Origin: CAVQCA01 sp963710815
Lineage (GTDB): Bacteria > Pseudomonadota > Gammaproteobacteria > UBA9214
Reading direction: 5' to 3'
NCBI GenBank assembly: GCA_963710815.1
Contig: CAVQCA010000058.1
Span: 6,192-70,191, forward strand
Length of the DNA: 64,000 bases
Numbering within the stretch: position 1 is the stretch's first letter; each line of letters starts with the position of its first letter. Position numbers and translations under genes: made by a program. Positions 46,553 through 54,994 of the stretch are shown one piece after another. Below the pieces are notes generated by a model. The model was not told where the DNA came from, did not search any database, and was given only the letters and a program-made list of their open reading frames with translations.

Positions 46553-47212
46553 ATGATTACTGTTATCGCGAACCTCAAAGGTGGCTCCGGCAAGAGTACG
46601 GTGGCCTTCAACCTCGCTGTCTGGCTCGAGAAGAACAATCGCCCGGTCATCGGTTATGATCTTGACCCGCAATGCACCTTCAGCGATCTGGCGATGCTGC
46701 GCCGGGAAATGGAATACAAGCCTGATTTGACGATTCACTCCGTGAGGGCCGTGCTCAAGGAGCAATTGCTCGCGCATGCCGGGCATGAGGTGCTCATTGA
46801 TGTCGGGGCGGCGAATCTTGCCGCCATGAAAGAAGCCATGACGGCGGCGGATCGCATACTGATCCCGGTCCCGCCGAGTCAGGCCGATGTCTGGGCAACC
46901 CAGCGTTTCCTGCATATTATCGGGCCAGATCTTGATGTCATGAAGACCAATGGTGCACAGCAAACACTGGCCTTCGTCAACCGGGCCGATACCAACAAAT
47001 CCATCCGTGAAACGCACGAAACCGAAGCGGCATTGCGTCTGCTGCCGGGTATCGATATCGTTCTTCCGCAACGGCTACGTCTCAGGACGGGTTTCCGCCG
47101 TTCACTGAGTGAAGGGTTGACCGTGTTTGAGATGTGGCCGCGGAGTAAGGCGGCGCAGGAATTCAGAACGTTAGCGAAAGCGCTCTATCCCGACGTAGCC
47201 GGGCAATCATAG
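46553..47212 (+). CDS. Orphan ParA/MinD-type ATPase
   Basis: 219 aa from the ATG at 46553, giving the usual start (MITVIANLKGGSGKST). Deviant Walker A KGGSGKST occupies 9-16, followed by DLDPQCTFSD (switch I region), LIDVGAANLAAMKEAM in place of the usual DTPP, and ILIPVPPSQADVWATQRF. There is no ParB, parS-like repeat or replication gene nearby, so it is not a plasmid or chromosome partition locus. Orphan ParA ATPases of this size position large cargos such as carboxysomes (McdA) or chemoreceptor clusters (ParC). It lies between genes for a sulfur-globule-type protein and membrane repeat and dynamin-like proteins. Confidence 0.88.
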   Translation: MITVIANLKGGSGKSTVAFNLAVWLEKNNRPVIGYDLDPQCTFSDLAMLRREMEYKPDLTIHSVRAVLKEQLLAHAGHEVLIDVGAANLAAMKEAMTAADRILIPVPPSQADVWATQRFLHIIGPDLDVMKTNGAQQTLAFVNRADTNKSIRETHETEAALRLLPGIDIVLPQRLRLRTGFRRSLSEGLTVFEMWPRSKAAQEFRTLAKALYPDVAGQS

Positions 47213-47243
47213 TGACAGGATACTTATTGCAGGAGTATGCAGG

Positions 47244-48702
47244 ATGAACAACCTTGCTCGCATTGTCAGTCACGGCTTTGCCATTGTCGTCGTCATATTA
47301 CTGGGCATCGGATTTATCTACCGTGGACAACTGTTCCCTGATCTCGAGCTTCCCGATTTTCTGTTGCCGGAGTCAGCTAAAGTGGCAGGGAGCGGCGAAA
47401 AGCCTGCGGATGTCCTGCCTGGTAGAAAAATAGCGGTGGAAGCGGCTGCTGATGAAGCCGCCAGGGCACCAGTCTTCGGAGGCGGTTGGCGAAGAATCGG
47501 CGCCTGTCGTACCTGCCGGGGGTGCGACGGAGGAGGCGCCCGGAACAAAAGCTGAAAACCCACCATCGGAAACCCCGCGCGAGGCGGCACCAGGCAGGAT
47601 GGCCATCGAGGCCGCTGGTGAAGATCGTCAACCGGATGTTGAAGCTGTGCCGCTACCCGAGGCAGAAGAAACCGTGTCCGGCGAAGGTTCAACCGGGGGT
47701 GAGCCCGGCTCAAATGCCATGGGGGGCGGCATCTCGCCAGTCCCGGCGATTCCGACAGAATCTCCTGTAGAGCCACAGGTGGGCAGTTCTGGTTCAAACA
47801 CCGGTATGAAACCCCCGCCACTCTCTTCCGGGACTTCACCTGAACCCGGAACGTCCGCCGCGGGGGGCGGCATCTCGCCAGTCCCGGCTATTCCGGCAGA
47901 ATCCCCGCTTGAACCACCGTCGGAAGGCCCTGGTTCAAACGCCGGTACGAAGGCCCCGCCACTCCCATCCGGGACTTCACCTGAACCTGGAACGTTTGCC
48001 GCGGAGGGCAGCGTCTCGCCAGTCCCGGCGGCTCCGGCAGAATCTCCTGTCGAGCCACAGGCGGAGGGGTCTGGTTCAAACACCGGCATGAAAGCCTCGC
48101 CACTCCTCCCATCCGGGACTTTACCTGAACCTGGAACGTCCGCCACGGGAAGCAGCGTCTCGCCAGTCCCGGCCGCGCCGACGGAATCCCCGTTCGAGCC
48201 ACAGGCGGGGGAATCTGGTTCAAACCGGGAGTCTTATCCGGTCACGGAACCTCTGGAAGGTACGGGCGCCACCCCGGAGGGGGCGGCTACGCCTGGTTCT
48301 TCACCCGTCACTACCGAAAAGACACCACCTGGCGGGACAACCGTCGGGCAACCATCCCGGATTCCCGCCGCGGCGAAAAAACCCTATGAGCTTCTTGCTG
48401 CGGCGCGCGAGGCATTCTGGTTGCACAATTATGAGGATGCCGAGAAAAACTACCGCGCACTGACGAAACTTGAACCAGAGAATCCGGATGGGTACGGGGA
48501 ACTGGGTAATATGTATTTTTCACAGGGACGCTGGGAAGAAGCTGCCGCGGCGTATTACGATGCAGGGATCCGACTCGTCAGGGAAGGGCATATCGACAGG
48601 GCGCGTGAACTGGTCAGTGTGATCCGTAGATTGAATGGAAAGCAGGCCGATGAACTGGAAAAACTCATTAGTTCGGCAGCGACGCCCGGGGGCAATGATT
48701 AA
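47244..48702 (+). pseudogene. Membrane-anchored Pro/Ser/Glu repeat protein with C-terminal TPR, frameshifted
   Basis: The frame from 47244 encodes a single N-terminal membrane anchor (FAIVVVILLGIGFIYRG) and a Pro/Glu-rich start, stopping at 47555. The next frame (open from 47452 to 48702) continues it. Removing one G near 47471 joins ARAP to SSEAVGEESAPVVP. The centre holds about four imperfect copies of a 40-residue unit (ISPVPAIPTESPVEP, then GSNTGMKPPPLSSGTSPEPG). The C-terminal about 110 residues are TPR-like (AREAFWLHNYEDAEKNYRAL, GELGNMYFSQGRWEEAAAAYYDAG). It is 31 bases after the ParA gene, probably the same operon: a plausible membrane scaffold or ParA partner. Confidence 0.72.
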
Positions 48703-48727
48703 CGTTTTTTTCAGGGGGAGATAACAG

Positions 48728-49318
48728 ATGCTCAGATTTATTTGGAATTTACTTGCCTTGATCGGGCTTCTACTGGTCGCCGGGATGATTTACGTGTCGA
48801 TCCAGCTGGGAGATAACCTGGTCAATCTACGTTCGTTTGACAACAAGGCCCCCGAGGTTTACCTCGATATGGCCAGGAAACTGATCGAGACGGGTAACGC
48901 GGCCGAGGCGACGGTGTGGAAATTTCCAGTCAAGGAAGGCCTGAAGCGGGAGGATGTCGAACAGACCATGCAGTTTGTCGCCAATGAACATAACATCAAG
49001 GATGTCGGTGAGCTGCCACTTTCAGAACAGGTGGCGGCCATGACGGGCAAGCCGCAGCGTTTCCTCAAGATTTACATGTTCTGTAATCCTTTGACTGCCG
49101 CCGATATGTTTAACTATTCGTCCGCTTTCTCGGCTTATCTGCCATGCCGGATATCGCTGATTGAAGACCCGCAGGGCAAGTTATGGCTCTATACGCTCAA
49201 TATGGATATGATGATATACGGCGGCAAGACCTTGCCCGAGCCGTTGCGCAAAGAGGCCATCGCGGTCAAGGAAACCATTCTGGATATTATGAAAAGGGGA
49301 TCGACAGGGGAGTTTTAG
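48728..49318 (+). CDS. DUF302-family membrane-anchored protein
   Basis: 196 aa, 25 bases after the TPR gene, with AGGGGGAG upstream. One N-terminal helix (LLALIGLLLVAGMIYVSI) anchors the protein. The C-terminal half has the DUF302 pattern: FCNPLTAADMFNYSSAFSAYLPCRISLIEDPQGKLWLYTLNMDMMI. DUF302 proteins are common in sulfur-oxidising bacteria and have no established activity; the two Cys (CNP and PCR) could bind a ligand. The adjacent genes make an operon with the ParA and dynamin-like proteins likely. Confidence 0.82.
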   Translation: MLRFIWNLLALIGLLLVAGMIYVSIQLGDNLVNLRSFDNKAPEVYLDMARKLIETGNAAEATVWKFPVKEGLKREDVEQTMQFVANEHNIKDVGELPLSEQVAAMTGKPQRFLKIYMFCNPLTAADMFNYSSAFSAYLPCRISLIEDPQGKLWLYTLNMDMMIYGGKTLPEPLRKEAIAVKETILDIMKRGSTGEF

Positions 49319-49382
49319 AGTTAAACCTCATCCAATGATCACTAAGTAACCTGACACCCGGACCTGCCTCCAGTATTCATCG

Positions 49383-50915
49383 ATGACCAGGGCGGGGAAA
49401 ACCATCAGGCAGCGGTTGAAAAGCCTGGAACAGCATCTGAGGAAGGAAAACCCGGTGCTGGTATCCGCGGTCGAGAGCTACCGGCATCTGGACCAGGCAG
49501 GCTATACGCTCGGAATGCTGGACTCGGAGCAGTCATTTGCCACCCAGATTTCCTGGTGGCCCATGATCTCGTTGCTGGGAACCTTCTCTGCAGGCAAGTC
49601 AACCTTCATCAATCACTTTCTCGGCGTCAAATTACAGCAGACCGGTAATCAGGCCGTAGATGATAAATTTACGGTCATCTGTTACGGGGGTGAACATCCA
49701 TCACAGTCATTGCCCGGTGTGGCGCTGGATGCAGACCCGCGTTTCCCTTTCTACCAGATCAGCAATGAACTTGAAAAAGTTGCGACAGGCGAAGGGCGCC
49801 GCGTTGACAGCTATCTCCAGCTCAAGACATGCCCGAGTGAAGGATTACGGGGCAGCATCATCATCGACTCACCGGGGTTTGACGCCGATTCCCAGCGTAC
49901 CGCGACACTGCGGCTTACCGATCACATTATCGATCTCTCGGATCTGGTGCTGGTGTTTTTCGATGCTCGCCACCCGGAGCCCGGTGCGATGCGCGACACC
50001 CTGGCGCACCTGGTGGGAGACACGATTCACAGGCCGGATGCGACCAAATTTGTCTATATCCTGAATCAGATGGATACCACGGCGCGTGAGGACAATCCGG
50101 AGGAGGTTATCGGGGCCTGGCAACGAGCCCTCGCCCAGGAAGGTCTGACGGCGGGCCGTTTCTACAATATCTACAATCCGGATGTCGCCGTGACCATAGC
50201 GGATGAGTCGATTCGCAGGCGTTATGAATCAAAACGCGACCACGACCTCACCGAGGTACATGACAGAATCCGGCGTGTTGGTGTCGAGCGCGCCTACCGG
50301 ATCATCGGTGCGCTTGAGAAAATGGCGCACCATATCGAGGAAAAATCCGTACCATGGCTCCGGTCTTACAAGGCACGCTGGCGACGACTGGTCCTTTGGG
50401 GTGATGGCATCCTGCTCGGGACGTTTCTGGTCGCGGCACTGCTGGTGGCCCGCCTGTTCGGATTGCTCGATGGCGCATACTGGTCCATCCCGGACTGGTG
50501 GCGCGGATCTGTCGGTAATCTGGTGGAGACCGGGCTGGTGCTGGCCGTCATGGCCATGATGCTGGTCTACCTGCATTTCAAAATCCGGAAACTGGCCGCG
50601 AGACGGATTACCCGATTGATCAAAAAGGATTTTGCGCCGGGTATCGAGTGCGAACGCCTGTGCAACGCGTTTCACTACAATACCCGTGGATGGCACAGTA
50701 TCTTCGTCACCAACCCGGTCGGGTGGGGCAAGTCCACCCGTAAACGACTGCAGCGGGTTATCGCCGAGGCCAATGATTATATACAGAAACTGAACGACAC
50801 CTTTACCGATCCCTCGGGACTGCAGACCCGACCGGTACACAGGACTGAAACGAAAATCGCCCCCGGGCCCACGGGTCCCGCCGATGGACATCCGACTCCC
50901 GAAAAGCCGGTGTAA
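49383..50915 (+). CDS. Membrane-anchored dynamin-like GTPase
   Basis: 510 aa. The GTPase domain carries G1 GTFSAGKST (66-74), G3 DSPGF (162-166) and G4 NQMD (228-231). Two hydrophobic helices follow (about 340-362 and 378-398), then a basic helical region and an unstructured Pro-rich tail. It belongs to the bacterial dynamin-like superfamily but is short, with its own membrane anchors instead of a paddle. Such proteins bind, tether or remodel membranes on GTP hydrolysis. It is 64 bases after the DUF302 gene, the last of the ParA-TPR-DUF302-GTPase group. Confidence 0.85.
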   Translation: MTRAGKTIRQRLKSLEQHLRKENPVLVSAVESYRHLDQAGYTLGMLDSEQSFATQISWWPMISLLGTFSAGKSTFINHFLGVKLQQTGNQAVDDKFTVICYGGEHPSQSLPGVALDADPRFPFYQISNELEKVATGEGRRVDSYLQLKTCPSEGLRGSIIIDSPGFDADSQRTATLRLTDHIIDLSDLVLVFFDARHPEPGAMRDTLAHLVGDTIHRPDATKFVYILNQMDTTAREDNPEEVIGAWQRALAQEGLTAGRFYNIYNPDVAVTIADESIRRRYESKRDHDLTEVHDRIRRVGVERAYRIIGALEKMAHHIEEKSVPWLRSYKARWRRLVLWGDGILLGTFLVAALLVARLFGLLDGAYWSIPDWWRGSVGNLVETGLVLAVMAMMLVYLHFKIRKLAARRITRLIKKDFAPGIECERLCNAFHYNTRGWHSIFVTNPVGWGKSTRKRLQRVIAEANDYIQKLNDTFTDPSGLQTRPVHRTETKIAPGPTGPADGHPTPEKPV

Positions 50916-51000
50916 TCATAAAGGTCTGCGTGTGTACCAACGTGACCATTGGGTCGTTACGGGCGATATCCTTTACGTAATCGCTATTCAATACACAGAT

Positions 51001-51142
51001 GAATGGCACTTGGTTAAGGCCCAACCCCGATAAATAGCCACGGAATCACACGGAAAAACACGGAATATAGGCTCTTCTTTCCGTGTCTTCCGTGTGATTC
51101 CGTGGCCATAGGGGTGTGATTAGGCTTAACTTAGTGCCATTC
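51001..51142. mobile_element. GAATGGCAC-end MITE, 142-bp copy (family B)
   Basis: Ends GAATGGCACTTGGTTAAG and, inverted, CTTAACTTAGTGCCATTC. AATACACAGAT (50990-51000) and AATTCACAGAT (51143-51153) are an 11-base target duplication with one change. The inside is nearly one long palindrome (CCACGGAATCACACGG facing CCGTGTGATTCCGTGG). It lies in the 494-base gap between the dynamin-like gene and moxR; the rest of that gap (51154-51409) is AT-richer and should contain the moxR promoter, but no gene. Confidence 0.88.
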
Positions 51143-51409
51143 AATTCACAGATTAATCCCCATCAAAATCAACCTGGTGATAAATAGCCGTTACGCCAGA
51201 TCTTCTTGACGAAGATCAATTAGACTTATCTTGTAATTAATGAATTTAAGGTTTATAAATGAGTTGTAACTAGATAATTCGATTGTTTGACCATTCCCCC
51301 TCAGTTTGAAATCCGGGATTATTATCTGTAGTCCGGAACCACGGCAAGCGGGTAGGCAAATCGGTAATTTCTTTGGCAATGAATCCTAAATATCCAGGAG
51401 ACAAGCACA

Positions 51410-52402
51410 TTGTTGAACGTCAGCAGCCAGGCAGCTAACCGGCGAATAGATCCTTCGGTACTAGATGGTGTCCGCGCCCACCTCGCATCACGGGTTATCG
51501 GGCAGCGTGACCTCATCGACAGCATGCTGATCTGCCTGTTGAGTCAGGGGCACCTGCTGGTGGAAGGTATGCCTGGTCTGGCGAAAACTACGGCGGTTAA
51601 GTCCCTGGCGGAAGCCATTGAGGGTAATTTTCATCGCATACAGTTTACTCCTGATCTGCTGCCATCCGATTTGATCGGTACCGATATCTACCGTCATGAA
51701 AAGGGTGAATTCGAATTTCGCCCCGGGCCCCTGTTTCACAATATTCTGCTCGCCGATGAGGTGAACCGGGCGCCGGCAAAGGTTCAATCGGCGCTGCTCG
51801 AGGCCATGGGGGAACATCAGGTCACCGTTGGTCTGCAAACCTATACCATGCCAAAACTGTTCATGGTGCTGGCTACCCAGAACCCGATCGAGCAGGAAGG
51901 AACCTATCACCTGCCGGAGGCCCAACTGGACCGATTTCTGATGCACGTCTGGGTGGATTACCCGAATCGGGAGGAAGAGCTCGCGATCCTCGAACTCGAC
52001 AGCAAACAGCAGCTGAGCGTGCCCGAACCCCCCGCCAGGGTATTATCCCAGGAGGACCTTTTCAGGGTGCGTGAGGATGTTGCAAAAATCTACCTCGATC
52101 CCAAGTTAAACAACTATATCGTGGATCTGGTACAGGCCAGCCGCAAGCCTGAAGCCTATGACGCCGATCTTAAACGCTGGTGTCGTTTCGGCGCCTCGCC
52201 GCGCGCCACCATCGCCCTGGCGCGGTGTTCCCGGGCCCGGGCATGGCTCAATGGCGATGAATTCGTCGCGCCTCACCATATTCAGGCTGTCGCGCCGGAT
52301 GTACTGCGACACCGCTTGTTGTTGACCTTCGAAGGCGAGGCCGAAGGCGTGTCGACCACCGATTTCATCAAACGACTGCTGGAGGTTGTTGCAATTCCGT
52401 GA
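51410..52402 (+). CDS. MoxR-family AAA+ ATPase
   Basis: 330 aa from a TTG at 51410, 9-10 bases after AGGAG (a second TTG follows directly). Walker A is GMPGLAKTT, Walker B ILLADEVNR, with ATQNPIEQEGTYHLPEAQLDRFLM (sensor region) and GASPRATIAL, all standard MoxR. MoxR ATPases act as chaperones for complexes containing VWA proteins, which is what the six genes downstream encode. It heads the Bat-type operon. Confidence 0.95.
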   Translation: MLNVSSQAANRRIDPSVLDGVRAHLASRVIGQRDLIDSMLICLLSQGHLLVEGMPGLAKTTAVKSLAEAIEGNFHRIQFTPDLLPSDLIGTDIYRHEKGEFEFRPGPLFHNILLADEVNRAPAKVQSALLEAMGEHQVTVGLQTYTMPKLFMVLATQNPIEQEGTYHLPEAQLDRFLMHVWVDYPNREEELAILELDSKQQLSVPEPPARVLSQEDLFRVREDVAKIYLDPKLNNYIVDLVQASRKPEAYDADLKRWCRFGASPRATIALARCSRARAWLNGDEFVAPHHIQAVAPDVLRHRLLLTFEGEAEGVSTTDFIKRLLEVVAIP

Positions 52403-52478
52403 TTCGTTCAGCAGTTGGCATCTTCAGAAGGTCCCTTGTTGCGTCTGTTTTACATAAATTCGAGCCGTTGCCGCAATT

Positions 52479-53393
52479 ATGATTCTTTATCCGCGGCTTG
52501 ATGACCTGCTAGAACTTCGCCATCAGGCGCGTGCGCTGGGTGTGGCCGCGCACCATCTGGTCAATTCGACCTTTGCCGGTCTTTATTCCTCGGTCTTCCG
52601 CGGTACCGGGCTTGATTTTGAGGAAGTGCGCGAATACCGGGAAGGGGATGATATTCGCAATATGGACTGGCTGGTCACGGCGCGCACCGGCAAGCCGCAT
52701 CTCAAGGTATTTCGCGAAGAACGCCAGCGCAGCGTCATTCTCTGCGTGGATACCGGTCCGCACATGAGTTTTGGTACCCGCGGCACATTCAAATCCATTC
52801 AGGCGGCGCGTACCGCGGCGCTGATAGGCTGGGCCGCCAGCAAACAGCACGATCGCGTCGGCGGCGTGCTATTCGGCAACCCGGCCACCGGTACCCAGTA
52901 TTTCCGGGCGACACCGGGGCGGCGTGGTCTCTGGCGCCTGTTGCGGGCCTTGACGAAACCGGCCGAACACGGGGAAATCGACGACTCCCAGATCATTAAC
53001 GCGTTGAAGCATCTGGATTCCGGAAGTACCACCGGGTCATTGATCTTTGTGATTGCCGCCATCAACCAGGTCACGGCCGGCCTGGAGCGCACCCTGGGGA
53101 GCCTGCGTCAGCGCCATGATGTGCTGCTGCTGCCGATTGATGATCCCGCCGACCGGGACCTTCCCGCCATTGGATCGATCATCTTCTCCAATACCGTCGG
53201 AGAGCTGCTGGAGGTGGATACGGACAATGAGCTGGGCCGGCAGGCATTCCGCGAGGATTGGGAACTGCGTCGTGATGAACTCAGGCAAATGTCATACCGG
53301 CTCGGCATCGGCCTGATCCCCGTCAGCACCGACGACGATGTGCACCATGTATTGACAGAAGGCCTGCGGCGCTATGCAGGAGGCAGGGTTTAG
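52479..53393 (+). CDS. DUF58 protein of the Bat operon
   Basis: 304 aa. Core DUF58 motif: GTGLDFEEVREYREGDDIRNMDW, then LKVFREERQRSVILCVDTG, which starts a VWA-like fold (DTGPHMSFG). There is no membrane segment, so it is cytosolic and probably a client or partner of MoxR. It lies 76 bases after moxR and 4 bases before the DUF4381 gene. Confidence 0.93.
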   Translation: MILYPRLDDLLELRHQARALGVAAHHLVNSTFAGLYSSVFRGTGLDFEEVREYREGDDIRNMDWLVTARTGKPHLKVFREERQRSVILCVDTGPHMSFGTRGTFKSIQAARTAALIGWAASKQHDRVGGVLFGNPATGTQYFRATPGRRGLWRLLRALTKPAEHGEIDDSQIINALKHLDSGSTTGSLIFVIAAINQVTAGLERTLGSLRQRHDVLLLPIDDPADRDLPAIGSIIFSNTVGELLEVDTDNELGRQAFREDWELRRDELRQMSYRLGIGLIPVSTDDDVHHVLTEGLRRYAGGRV

Positions 53394-53397
53394 CACA

Positions 53398-53964
53398 ATG
53401 GATACATTTTCCGGGACCCTGCATGATATCCATGGACTCGACGGAGTGCCCTGGTGGCCACCGGCTCCCGGTTGGTGGTATGTCATTGCCATTATCGCCC
53501 TGGTCCCGGTGGTGATCGCCATGGGATACTGGTTGGCATATCGCGGCCCATTGCTGGGCTGGCGCAGTGATGCCCGTCGGAAACTCGGTGCCTTGCGCAA
53601 GGCGCTGCCAGGTGAAAATCCCCGTGAGGTGGCCGGACGCCTGTCGGAGCTGTTGCGGCGTATCGCGATGGCGCGCAGTGGTCGCCGGGTTGCCGCGGGA
53701 TTGACGGGAGAGACCTGGCTGCATTGGCTCGCGGAGATGGATACCAGTGGTTTTGACTGGGAAGGACGTGGTCAGATCCTGCTGAAGGCGCCCTACATGC
53801 CACCGTCAATTGAGGTGGAACGCAAGGAAATCGCGGCGCTGATACGCGCGGCGATCCGCTGGATCGATGCGACGCAACCGGCCCGAAAGTTTCCGAATAT
53901 CGGTGTTCGCGCCCGCCTGTTACGGATGAATCTGATCGGCAGACGGGGCCCTGGTCATGTTTAG
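53398..53964 (+). CDS. DUF4381 membrane protein of the Bat operon
   Basis: 188 aa from the ATG at 53398. After HDIHGLDGVPWWPPAPGWW, a single helix (YVIAIIALVPVVIAMGYWLAY) crosses the membrane, followed by a cytoplasmic part with LRKALPGENPREVAGRLSELLRRIAM, the DUF4381 signature. It is always found between DUF58 and BatA genes. It overlaps batA by 8 bases. Confidence 0.9.
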   Translation: MDTFSGTLHDIHGLDGVPWWPPAPGWWYVIAIIALVPVVIAMGYWLAYRGPLLGWRSDARRKLGALRKALPGENPREVAGRLSELLRRIAMARSGRRVAAGLTGETWLHWLAEMDTSGFDWEGRGQILLKAPYMPPSIEVERKEIAALIRAAIRWIDATQPARKFPNIGVRARLLRMNLIGRRGPGHV

Positions 53965-54994
53965 TTTTCACTGGCCATGGGTCGCCCTGTTATTTCCGCT
54001 TCCGCTGCTGGTATGGAAATTCTGGCCGCGCCGTCACAAGGTATCCGATTACTACAGTCAGGAAGAAGGCGCGACCTTGCTGCATCCCGCGCTCGGCCGG
54101 CTGGCGTCAACCTTCCTGTCGGCGCGTTCCCTTACCCATACGGGCAGCCGGCAGAAGACCCTCTTGCTGGCCCTGTTGTGGCTCACCCTGATCCTTGCCC
54201 TGATGCGTCCGGAATGGCTGGAACCCTATTCAGAGGTCCGTACCGAGGGCTATGACCTGATGCTGGCTGTCGATGCCTCGCGTTCCATGGACGCGCTGGA
54301 TTTTACCGTCAATGGCAGACAGGTCACTCGCATGGCGGTTGTCAAGGGTGTCATCGGGCGTTTTATCCAGGCCCGGGAAGGGGACCGCATCGGAATGATC
54401 GTGTTCGGTAGCCAGGCATTCGTGCTCTCACCCCTGACGCTGGATATCGAAGCCGTGCATGACCTGGTAGGCAGCATCGTTACGCGCATGGCCGGCGACG
54501 GGACCGCCATCGGCGATGCCATCGGTCTGGCGGTAAAAAAACTGCGCGATCGGCCGGAGGGATCAAGGGTACTGATTCTGCTTACCGATGGTGAGAATAC
54601 CGAGGGAAGCCTGCCCCCGCGCCTGGCCGCGCAACTGGCGGCCCAGGAAGGAGTCCGTATCTACACCATAGGTGTGGGCAGCAAGGGACTGGTGCCGTTC
54701 ATGGAAAATGGGCGGATGACAGAGCAAAAAATGGAAATCGACGAGGACCTGCTGACCGATATCGCAAAAATGACCGGAGGCGCCTACTTCCGGGCCACGG
54801 ACACCGATGCGCTGGAAAAAATTTATCAACGCATCGATGCGATGGAAAAAACCCAGGCGGAATCGCGCACCGTCATGATACCCAGCCCGCTGTACCGCTG
54901 GCCCCTGGGCGTGGCGTTGCTGGTCCTTCTGGTCCTTGGTCTGTTTCCGGATGGCATACCCAGGACCTGGTACACCGGCCGGGCGCATGGATAA
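53957..54994 (+). CDS. batA: BatA-type von Willebrand factor A protein
   Basis: 345 aa. Two N-terminal helices (HWPWVALLFPLPLLVWKF and LLLALLWLTLILALM) precede a VWA domain with a complete MIDAS: DASRSMD, GDGTAIGDAI and LLTDGENTEG. A C-terminal helix (WPLGVALLVLLVLGLFPD) anchors the end. BatA is an inner-membrane metal-dependent adhesion-type protein acting with BatB and MoxR in aerotolerance or envelope stress. It overlaps batB by 8 bases. Confidence 0.93.
   Translation: MFSFHWPWVALLFPLPLLVWKFWPRRHKVSDYYSQEEGATLLHPALGRLASTFLSARSLTHTGSRQKTLLLALLWLTLILALMRPEWLEPYSEVRTEGYDLMLAVDASRSMDALDFTVNGRQVTRMAVVKGVIGRFIQAREGDRIGMIVFGSQAFVLSPLTLDIEAVHDLVGSIVTRMAGDGTAIGDAIGLAVKKLRDRPEGSRVLILLTDGENTEGSLPPRLAAQLAAQEGVRIYTIGVGSKGLVPFMENGRMTEQKMEIDEDLLTDIAKMTGGAYFRATDTDALEKIYQRIDAMEKTQAESRTVMIPSPLYRWPLGVALLVLLVLGLFPDGIPRTWYTGRAHG

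Noticed and set aside
46553..47212. ParA gene as part of a chromosome or plasmid partition locus
   Set aside because: No ParB gene, parS-like sites or replication gene nearby.
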